The translations under genes were made by a program, and so were the position numbers. DNA of 64,000 bases from Desulfovibrio aminophilus (GTDB lineage Bacteria; Desulfobacterota; Desulfovibrionia; Desulfovibrionales; Desulfovibrionaceae): contig NZ_JAMHGA010000034.1 in assembly GCF_023660105.1 (NCBI RefSeq), positions 62,001 to 126,000 of the forward strand, read 5' to 3'. The notes beneath the pieces were generated by a model that was not told where the DNA came from, did no database searches, and saw only the letters and a list, made by a program, of their open reading frames with translations. Below, piece by piece: positions 58,244 to 64,000 of this stretch (position 1 is the stretch's first letter; each line of letters starts with the position of its first letter).

Positions 58244-58804
58244 ATGAGCACGGCCTTCGACTTCCAGCGGCTCTGGGACGACTCGCTGGCGATCCTGCGG
58301 GAACCAAAAAAGTTCTTCTCCTCCATGCCCGCCTCCGGCGGCTTCGGCGACCCGGTGCTGCGGGCCGTGGTCTACGGCTTGGCCGCCGGGGTGGTGAACC
58401 TGCTCTGGGGGCTCTTCGGCATGGGCCACGGCCGGATGATGACTTCCTTCGGCGGCCTGGGGATCGGCGGGCTGGCGGGCATGCCGCTGGTGGCCCTGGC
58501 CGGGGTCTTCGTGGGCGGGGGCCTGCTCTGGCTGGCGGCCCGCCTGTGCGGCTCGCGGCCCGGATACGAGGCCGCGGCGCGGGCCTCGGCCGCCTGCCAG
58601 GTGCTGCTGCCCGTGCGCGCGGCCTTCAACGTCTTTCACGCCGCCAGCCCGAGCCTGGGCCTGGCCATGGGCGTGGCCCTGAACCTGTTCGGGGCCTGGC
58701 TGGCCTACCACGCCCTGGGCTCCGCCCTGGGGGTGGAGGAACGCAAGGCCCGCGTGGCGGGTGTGGTCCTGGCCGTGCTCTCCCTGGCCGGAATGGCCTC
58801 CTGA
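58244..58804 (+). CDS. Yip1-like integral membrane protein
   Basis: A 186-residue protein with about five membrane helices. The N-terminal FQRLWDDSLAILREPKKFFSSMP segment and the helix arrangement resemble the Yip1/YIPF family, of unclear function in bacteria. AAAGGGAG precedes the ATG at 58244; the longer frame from 57755 overlaps the ankyrin gene and is rejected. It is transcribed divergently from the ankyrin-GT2 unit. Confidence 0.75.
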   Translation: MSTAFDFQRLWDDSLAILREPKKFFSSMPASGGFGDPVLRAVVYGLAAGVVNLLWGLFGMGHGRMMTSFGGLGIGGLAGMPLVALAGVFVGGGLLWLAARLCGSRPGYEAAARASAACQVLLPVRAAFNVFHAASPSLGLAMGVALNLFGAWLAYHALGSALGVEERKARVAGVVLAVLSLAGMAS

Positions 58805-58819
58805 GCCCTTAGGCCTCGG

Positions 58820-60193
58820 CTATTCCTCGCGGTCCGGGATGCCGTACTTCTTGATCTTGTAGTGGATGGCGCGGCGGCTGATGCCCAGCAGGTCGGCCGC
58901 CGCCTTCTTGACCCAGCCGGTCTTCTTGAGCGCCCGCAGAATGGCCTGGTGCTCGCTCTCCTCCAGGGAGAGCGACTGCTCCTCGCGTGGGGCCGCCTCC
59001 GGGGAGAGGGGCGCGTCCAGATCCTCCAGGGCCAGGTCGCCCGGCCGGAACACGTCGTCGCGGGCGAAGACCACGCCCGCCTCGATGGCGTTCTTCAGCT
59101 CCCGCACGTTGCCCGGCCAGTGGTAGCCGAGCATGCGCTTGACCGTTTCGGCGGCCAGGCTCATGGGCGGCCGGTTCTGGGACGTGCAGGCCTCCTCCAG
59201 GAAGCGCTCTGCCAGGACCGGGATGTCCTCGGTGCGCTCGCGCAGGGGCGGCACGGAGAGGGTGGCCACCTTGAGTCGGAAATAGAGGTCCTCGCGGAAG
59301 GAGCCCTTGCGGACCATGGCGGGCAGGTCGGCGTTGGTGGCCGCCACCACCCGGCAGGAAACCGGAATCTCCTTGGTGTCGCCGATGCGGCGGATGGTCC
59401 GCTCCTGCAGGAAGCGCAGAAGCCGGGTCTGCATCTCCGGGGAGATGTTGCCGATCTCGTCCAGGAGCAGGGTGCCGCCGTCGGCCTCCTCGATGAGGCC
59501 CTTCTTGTCCTTGAGGGCGTGGGTGAAGCTGCCCTTGACGTGGCCGAAGAGCTCGCTTTCCAGGAGCGTGGCCGGGGTGGAGCCGCAGTCCACGATCACG
59601 AAGGGGCCCTTGGCCCGGGGCGAGAGCTGGTGGAGGATGCGGGCCACGAGCTCCTTGCCCGTGCCGGACTCGCCGGTGACGAGCACGTTCACGTCGCCGT
59701 GGGCCACGCGCTCCAGGCGGTCCAGGAACTCGCGCATGCCCGGGCTCTTGCCGCCCCAGAGCATGGACAGGGGGCCGTTCTTGGCCTGGGGGGCCTTCTT
59801 GCGGGCCGGGGCGCGCCCGGCCAGGATGGAGTCGATCTTGGCCACCAGCTGGCGGCCGTCGAAGGGCTTGGTCAGGTAGTCGGCCGCGCCGGTGCGGATG
59901 GAGGCCACGGCGTCCGGAATGCTGCCGTAGGCCGTGAGCAGGATGACCCGCACCTCGGGCCAGTTGGCGAGCACTTCCTTGAGCAGGCCCGCCCCGCCCA
60001 TGCCCGGCATCTTCACGTCCGAGACGATGCAGTCCACGGGGCCGTCGGCCAGGGAGGACAGGGCGTCCTCGGCGCTGCCCGCCAGGCGCGTGCGGTAGCC
60101 CGCGGCGACCAGCCGCGCCTCCAGCACCTGGAGGATGTTCGGGTCGTCGTCGACCGCGAGGATCGTGTACTGCTTGCGTTCGTTCTGTTCCAT
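58820..60193 (-). CDS. GlrR/QseF-like sigma-54 response regulator with altered GAFTGA loop
   Basis: A 457-residue NtrC-type regulator: receiver (D59 in VSDVKMPGMGG), AAA+ domain with GESGTGKE, and Fis-type helix-turn-helix (KKAAADLLGISRRAIHYKI). The sigma-54 contact loop reads GSFTHA (residues 221-226) in place of GAFTGA, so activation of sigma-54 polymerase may be changed. It follows a lipoprotein gene and a sensor kinase gene in the same order as enterobacterial glrK-qseG-glrR. Confidence 0.92.
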   Translation of the reverse strand: MEQNERKQYTILAVDDDPNILQVLEARLVAAGYRTRLAGSAEDALSSLADGPVDCIVSDVKMPGMGGAGLLKEVLANWPEVRVILLTAYGSIPDAVASIRTGAADYLTKPFDGRQLVAKIDSILAGRAPARKKAPQAKNGPLSMLWGGKSPGMREFLDRLERVAHGDVNVLVTGESGTGKELVARILHQLSPRAKGPFVIVDCGSTPATLLESELFGHVKGSFTHALKDKKGLIEEADGGTLLLDEIGNISPEMQTRLLRFLQERTIRRIGDTKEIPVSCRVVAATNADLPAMVRKGSFREDLYFRLKVATLSVPPLRERTEDIPVLAERFLEEACTSQNRPPMSLAAETVKRMLGYHWPGNVRELKNAIEAGVVFARDDVFRPGDLALEDLDAPLSPEAAPREEQSLSLEESEHQAILRALKKTGWVKKAAADLLGISRRAIHYKIKKYGIPDREE

Positions 60194-60212
60194 GCTCGGG
60201 TGGGGGAGGGGG

Positions 60213-60785
60213 CTAGTTGATGTCCTGCTTGCGGATGGTGATTTCCTTGTGCAGCTGCTCCAGGGCGTCCAACTGGCTTTTCAGCGCGTCGAGATCCTGG
60301 GACTTCTCCTTGAGACGGGCGCGCAGCCGGTTCATCTCCTTCTCCATGGAGCGCACGGTCTCCCGCGAGTCCTCGCCGTCCGGGGCCAGGCGCGGCAGGA
60401 GCGGGGAGAGCAGGCGGGGGTCCTCGATGTCCGGGTTGTCCGGGGCCAGGCTGGCCCAGCGCTTCCAGACATCCAGGGCCTCGGCCATGTCCTCGTCGGA
60501 TTCGGCCAGGGCCAGCTTGGAGCAGGCCAGGCCGTAGAGGGCCTTGCGCGAGAGCACGGGGTCGGAGCTGACCAGGGAGAGAGCCAGGAAGAGGTCGGCG
60601 GCCCGGTCGTAGTCCCCGGCCCGGTAGGCCTCCGCGGCCGACGTCAGGGCGTTCAGGGATTCCGGGGTCTGTCCCTGGGCGTGGGGTTCGCTCTTGGGCG
60701 TCAGGTGCACGGCGCAGCCGCCCAGGGCCAGGGCCAGGACGAGCGGCAGGAGCGCGAGGCGGAAAGGACGTCGCATGCCGTGCAT
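60213..60785 (-). CDS. QseG-like lipoprotein of the kinase-regulator operon
   Basis: A 190-residue lipoprotein (lipobox LALGGC). Residues 40-115 contain TPR-like helices (AAEAYRAGDYDRAADLFLAL), and the C-terminal 45 residues form a predicted coiled coil (EKEMNRLRARLKEKSQDLDALK, split here). Position between the sensor kinase and the sigma-54 regulator is that of QseG, which stimulates the GlrK kinase from the outer membrane. ATG 60785 abuts the kinase stop; ATG 60776 is possible. Confidence 0.8.
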   Translation of the reverse strand: MHGMRRPFRLALLPLVLALALGGCAVHLTPKSEPHAQGQTPESLNALTSAAEAYRAGDYDRAADLFLALSLVSSDPVLSRKALYGLACSKLALAESDEDMAEALDVWKRWASLAPDNPDIEDPRLLSPLLPRLAPDGEDSRETVRSMEKEMNRLRARLKEKSQDLDALKSQLDALEQLHKEITIRKQDIN

Positions 60786-62219
60786 CTACTCCAACTCGGC
60801 GACCTTGGGAAGGGAGAAGCAGAAACAGCTGCCCTTGCCCTCCTCGCTGGTGAGCCACATCTCGCCGCCGTGGGCGTCCACGATGCGCTTGGCGATGGAC
60901 AGGCCCAGGCCCACGCCGTCCACGCTGGCCCGCACCGAGGGCTCCCGGTAGTACTTGCGGAAGACGTAGGCCTGCTCGGCCTCGGGGATGCCGCGTCCCT
61001 CGTCGCGCACGCAGAAGACCACCCGGTCGTCCCGGGCCTCCACCGAGACCGTGATGCGCGAACCCGTGGGCGAGAACTTCACGGCGTTGCCCAGAAGGTT
61101 CAGGAGCACCTGCTGGGTGTGCTCGAAGTCGGCCAGGGCCCGGCAGGGCGCGGGCGGCATGCGCAGGGTGATGTGGATGCTCTTGGCCGTGGCCGCGGGC
61201 TGGATGCGTTCGATGACCGAGCGGGTGAAGATCTCGGCGTCCAGGGGCTCGGGCCGCAGCTTGAGGTCGTTGGCCTCCATGCTCGACACGGTCATGAGCC
61301 GGGTGAGCAGGCTGGTCAGGCGCTGGATCTCCTTCTTGGAGATTTCCAGGAAGTGCAGCTGGCGCTCGTTCAGGTCTCCGAACACGCCGTCGGCCACCAG
61401 CTCCACGGACTCCCGGATGCTCGTCAGCGGGGTGCGGATTTCGTGCGAGAGCATGGAGATGAAGTCCGAACGCATCTGCTCCTCCTGGCGGAGGCGGGCG
61501 GTCATGCTGTTGAAGGCCCGGGCCAGCTCGCCCAGCTCGTCGGAGGAGAGCACCCGCACCGGCTTCATCTCGCCGCCCTGGGCCAGGTCGCGGATGCCGC
61601 GCCGGACCTCGGAGAGGGAGCGGTTCAGCCGGTAGGCGATGAGGACCGATCCCGCCAGTCCGGCGGTGATCGAGGCCATGAGCCCGAAGAAGCCCATGCG
61701 GGCCGCGTCGCGTCCGGCCTGGTTCAGCTCGTGCAGCTGGGTCTCGGTCTCGGCCTGGTTGGCCTGGCGGCTTTCGGCGAGCAGGGTGATCCAGGAGTTG
61801 ACGGTCTTGTCCGGCAGGACCAGGGACTCCGGCCCGGAGTCGGTGGAGAGGATGATGGAGAATTCCTCGGTGAGGGGCTTCCAGCGCTCCCGGTACTCGG
61901 GGTAGCGCTCCAGGACCCGGTCCAGGGTTTCCTTGAACCCGGCCAGGTCATTGATCATGTACTGGATGTAGTCGTCCTTCTTGAGGATTTCGTAGCGCTT
62001 GCGGTTCTCCTCCAGGGACAGGAGGGTGCGGATCATGCGCTGGGTGGCGCTGTCGATCTCGTGGTGCGCCGTGGCCACCGAGCCGGAGACGTCCACGATG
62101 TCGCGGATGCGCAGGAGCAGGAAGGTGGTGGTGGCGTAGAAGATGACGATGAGCGCCAGGCACCAGAGGAGGAGCTTGGTGGTGATGGAGAGGCGTTTGG
62201 GCCAGGGGATCGAGCGCAT
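60786..62219 (-). CDS. GlrK/QseE-like membrane sensor histidine kinase
   Basis: A 477-residue kinase with two membrane helices (about 13-35 and 175-197), a helical periplasmic sensor between them, HAMP (about 198-250), HisKA with H259 (SMLSHEIRTPLTSIRES) and the ATPase domain (LLGNAVKFSPTG; RDEGRGIPEAE; GVGLGLSIAKRIV). Gene order with the lipoprotein and sigma-54 regulator matches the GlrKR/QseEGF module. Confidence 0.93.
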   Translation of the reverse strand: MRSIPWPKRLSITTKLLLWCLALIVIFYATTTFLLLRIRDIVDVSGSVATAHHEIDSATQRMIRTLLSLEENRKRYEILKKDDYIQYMINDLAGFKETLDRVLERYPEYRERWKPLTEEFSIILSTDSGPESLVLPDKTVNSWITLLAESRQANQAETETQLHELNQAGRDAARMGFFGLMASITAGLAGSVLIAYRLNRSLSEVRRGIRDLAQGGEMKPVRVLSSDELGELARAFNSMTARLRQEEQMRSDFISMLSHEIRTPLTSIRESVELVADGVFGDLNERQLHFLEISKKEIQRLTSLLTRLMTVSSMEANDLKLRPEPLDAEIFTRSVIERIQPAATAKSIHITLRMPPAPCRALADFEHTQQVLLNLLGNAVKFSPTGSRITVSVEARDDRVVFCVRDEGRGIPEAEQAYVFRKYYREPSVRASVDGVGLGLSIAKRIVDAHGGEMWLTSEEGKGSCFCFSLPKVAELE

Positions 62220-62313
62220 GCAAACCCCGCGTCGCGGTGAAAACGACCGGGGAGGGAGGATACAGGAGTTGGGCTCCGGGGTCCAGCGCCGCCGGGCGCC
62301 GGACCCCGGGCGG

Positions 62314-62811
62314 TCAGTGCACGGTGGTGCTGGTGTTTTCCTGGCCCGCGGTGCCGGCCTGGAGCTTGAAGATGTACTCGCGGACCTCGTCCATCTTCTT
62401 CCAGTTCTCGTACATCTCCTTCCACTCGGCGAAGCCGCGGCGCTCGGCGTCCAGGTAGCTCTCGTGGCCCTTGAGCCAGAGGGAGAAGACGTACTGCTCG
62501 ATCTTGAACGGCTTGCTGTCGAAGACCGTGGCGACCACGCCGTCGGCGTACTTGCCGCCGTCCAGGGTCGAGGCCATGAAGGTGCAGACGTTGTCCTGGC
62601 ACTTCTGATAGGTGATCTCCTGGTTGTTCACCGGCTCGGCCAGGGTGAACAGGGCCGGGTGCTCGCGCCGTATCTCGTCCAGCACGTCCTCGGGAATCTC
62701 CAGGAACAATTTTCCGTCGCGCTCGATGGCGAAGTAATGACGCATCCACTGGTCGAACATGATGACCTCGATGACGTCGGCCACGGCACGGTCGTAGCGT
62801 AAATCCTGCAT
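62314..62811 (-). CDS. Conserved protein of unknown function
   Basis: A 165-residue acidic, soluble protein (MQDLRYDRAVADVIEVIMFD). It has no signal peptide, helix bundle signature or known motif that I recognise. The sequence is rich in aromatic residues and has two cysteines (CQDNVC). A strong promoter lies just upstream, with AAGGAG before the ATG, so it is a real single-gene unit. Confidence 0.7.
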   Translation of the reverse strand: MQDLRYDRAVADVIEVIMFDQWMRHYFAIERDGKLFLEIPEDVLDEIRREHPALFTLAEPVNNQEITYQKCQDNVCTFMASTLDGGKYADGVVATVFDSKPFKIEQYVFSLWLKGHESYLDAERRGFAEWKEMYENWKKMDEVREYIFKLQAGTAGQENTSTTVH

Positions 62812-62842
62812 GACGGCTCCTTGGTGTGGAAATGGCTGGGGG

Positions 62843-62871
62843 ATAATGGGCACGGAAAGGCCAGGAGTCAA
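62843..62871 (-). promoter_or_regulatory. Promoter of the unknown gene at 62314
   Basis: On the minus strand TTGACT (62871-62866), 17 bases, CATTAT (62848-62843), about 30 bases before the ATG. Confidence 0.55.
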
Positions 62872-63003
62872 GAGGTCCGAGGGCTTTCTTGCAATTCGGA
62901 GCGGCTTCGGGTAAGGGGCTGGACAGCCGGGCCGTTCTGCGCTATCTGCACACCCTTCCGATGAAACCAACGGCCGCGGCCGGAATCTTGCAAGGAGACA
63001 CGC

Positions 63004-63123
63004 ATGTCCAAGCACAAGAAGATTGAGCGCATGAAGGAGCTGGCCCGCCGCCGGAAGCGTCGCGAGGAGCGGCTCAAGGAGCGCATCAAGGTCGCCAAGG
63101 CGGCCGCCGCCAAGGAAAAGTAG
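63004..63123 (+). CDS. Small basic protein (39 residues)
   Basis: A 39-residue protein, MSKHKKIERMKELARRRKRR and onward, so rich in Lys and Arg that nucleic-acid or ribosome binding is likely. AAGGAG sits seven bases before the ATG, and the codon bias is normal for the window. It is one predicted amphipathic helix with an Ala-rich end. No function is known to me. Confidence 0.7.
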   Translation: MSKHKKIERMKELARRRKRREERLKERIKVAKAAAAKEK

Positions 63124-63188
63124 TTTTCCGCGGCGCAACCTCCCGCCCCGGCGGGAGAGATTCAGCAGCATTGCAAGGAGGGGACGCC

Positions 63189-63458
63189 ATGCCCATCTAC
63201 GAATACGCTTGCCAGGAATGCAAGCAGACCTTCGAGGAGTGGCAGAAAGGGTTCGAGGACCGGGAATTGCCGTGCCCCGTGTGCGGCGGCAAGTCCACCC
63301 GGCTCATCTCCAACTCTTCCTTCATCCTCAAGGGCGGCGGCTGGTACGTCACCGACTATTCCGGCCGCAAGGCGTCCGCGTCCGGGGACGAATCCCCGAA
63401 GAAGGCGGACACCTCCGGACCGGCACAGCCGGCCGAACCGGCCGCGAAGGCCGATTAG
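63189..63458 (+). CDS. FmdB-type zinc-ribbon protein
   Basis: An 89-residue protein with the FmdB/CxxC-CxxC zinc ribbon: MPIYEYACQECKQTF and LPCPVCGG, followed by the usual strand pair (STRLISNSSFILKGGGWY) and a disordered Ala/Lys/Pro tail. Function in the family is uncertain (putative regulators). AAGGAGGGG precedes the ATG at 63189, which is preferred over ATG 63171. Confidence 0.85.
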   Translation: MPIYEYACQECKQTFEEWQKGFEDRELPCPVCGGKSTRLISNSSFILKGGGWYVTDYSGRKASASGDESPKKADTSGPAQPAEPAAKAD

Positions 63459-63469
63459 GCCAGACAGAA

Positions 63470-63493
63470 AAGGCAGCCCCGGCTGCCTTTTTT
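63470..63493 (+). terminator. Intrinsic terminator after the zinc-ribbon gene
   Basis: AAGGCAGC pairs with GCTGCCTT over a short CCCG loop, followed by TTTTTT in total, 12 bases after the stop. Confidence 0.82.
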
Positions 63494-63526
63494 CATCTGC
63501 AAGGGCCGCACGGCCCGGGGGACGAG

Positions 63527-64000
63527 ATGATCGAGCGCTACTCGCGGCCGGAAATGGCCGCCCTGTGGACCCTGGAGAACAAGTTCGCGGTCTGGCTCGA
63601 GGTGGAGCTGGCCGTGTGCCGCGCCTGGAACCGCCTGGGCCAGGTTCCCGACGCCGACCTGGCCGAGATCACGGCCAAGGCCGGTTTCGACGTGGACCGC
63701 ATCCTGGAGATCGAGAAGAAGACCCGCCACGACGTGATCGCCTTCCTCACCGCCGTGGAGGAGAAGGTGGGCCCGTCGGCCCGCTACATCCACCTGGGCT
63801 GCACCTCCTCGGACATCGTGGACACGGCCAACGGCGTGCTCCTGACCCGCGCCGGCCGGATCATCCTGGACGGAACGGACCGCCTGCTGGCCGTGCTCAA
63901 GGGCATGGCCCTCAAGCACAAGGGGCGGTTGTGCATGGGCCGGACCCACGGCGTGCACGCCGAGCCCGTGAGCTTCGGGCTGAAGATGGCGAGTTTTTAC
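63527..64000 (+). CDS. purB: Adenylosuccinate lyase, N-terminal part (cut by window end)
   Basis: The first 158 residues are present. The start MIERYSRPEMAALWTLENKF and the blocks HLGCTSSDIVDTANG and GRTHGVHAEPVSFG (substrate-binding histidines) are those of PurB of the bacterial short type. It cleaves adenylosuccinate and SAICAR in purine synthesis. The gene runs past position 64000. It is preceded by the zinc-ribbon terminator, so its promoter lies in the 33-base gap or read-through supplies it. Confidence 0.96.
   Translation, partial: MIERYSRPEMAALWTLENKFAVWLEVELAVCRAWNRLGQVPDADLAEITAKAGFDVDRILEIEKKTRHDVIAFLTAVEEKVGPSARYIHLGCTSSDIVDTANGVLLTRAGRIILDGTDRLLAVLKGMALKHKGRLCMGRTHGVHAEPVSFGLKMASFY

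Noticed and set aside
62843-62865. Sigma-54-like GGGCACGG element
   Set aside because: The -12 half does not match TTGC; the minus-strand sigma-70 promoter explains the sequence better.

Overview
The window is a GC-rich chromosomal segment from a sulfate-reducing bacterium, most likely a member of the Desulfovibrionales. The main evidence is a complete dsrA-dsrB-dsrD cluster whose protein lengths match those I recall for Desulfovibrio (437, 381 and about 80 residues), followed by a CobB/CbiA-type amidase. A TRAP transporter, FdhD/FdhE formate dehydrogenase maturation factors, TauE/SafE exporters and many two-component systems fit the same lifestyle. No plasmid, phage or CRISPR features were seen. 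Species cannot be named from the sequence alone.

Layout. 1-2583: polyamine synthesis (carboxynorspermidine dehydrogenase, cut by the window edge, and arginine decarboxylase). 3257-11589: a tightly packed glycan locus with a PglB/STT3-like oligosaccharyltransferase, a MurJ/MviN-type flippase, two GT4 glycosyltransferases, a methyltransferase that appears to have lost its SAM-binding motif, and a glutamine-dependent asparagine-synthase-like protein. 11573-12459: a small conserved protein and a cysteine-cluster protein. 12640-17117: the dsr operon with an unusual leader, then the putative siroheme amidase. 17562-19411: long-chain acyl-CoA ligase. 19699-21924: winged-helix/Rossmann regulator, NeuB-family synthase and a small ACT-like protein. 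21986-23489: CheV and a small secreted Cys-rich protein. 23513-25549: groES-groEL. 25584-26740: two envelope lipoproteins. 26842-32379: an apparent operon of an FG-GAP-like secreted protein, TRAP dctP-dctQ-dctM and an RluC-type pseudouridine synthase. 32394-33659: an RNA m5C methyltransferase. 33810-33977: tRNA-Val and tRNA-Asp, followed by a compositionally atypical nucleotidyltransferase gene. 35005-36653: three lipoproteins in an operon. 36877-40295: an anti-sigma-like ATPase/GNAT fusion, a TPR protein and an M20 amidohydrolase. 40419-44405: a three-gene signalling unit (periplasmic binding protein, sensor kinase, REC-STAS protein). 44318-47139: fdhD, fdhE and a transposase-derived gene. 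47151-49796: hybrid histidine kinase. 50016-52217: TauE/SafE exporter and a membrane partner. 52260-58804: a lone receiver protein, an NtrB/NtrC-like pair, a GT2 enzyme, an ankyrin protein and a Yip1-like membrane protein. 58820-62219: an operon resembling enterobacterial GlrK-QseG-GlrR. 62314-64000: a conserved unknown, a 39-residue basic protein, an FmdB-type zinc ribbon and the start of purB.

The most unusual points are: a promoter plus a terminator-like hairpin ahead of dsrA; an intrinsic terminator between dsrD and the amidase; a transposase-derived gene lacking two of its three expected catalytic residues and translationally placed behind fdhE; the binding-protein/kinase/REC-STAS triad with a cysteine cluster in the kinase; the methyltransferase missing its SAM loop; and a sigma-54 activator with GSFTHA in place of GAFTGA. 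All functional assignments rest on motif reading and recalled family knowledge; no database search was possible.
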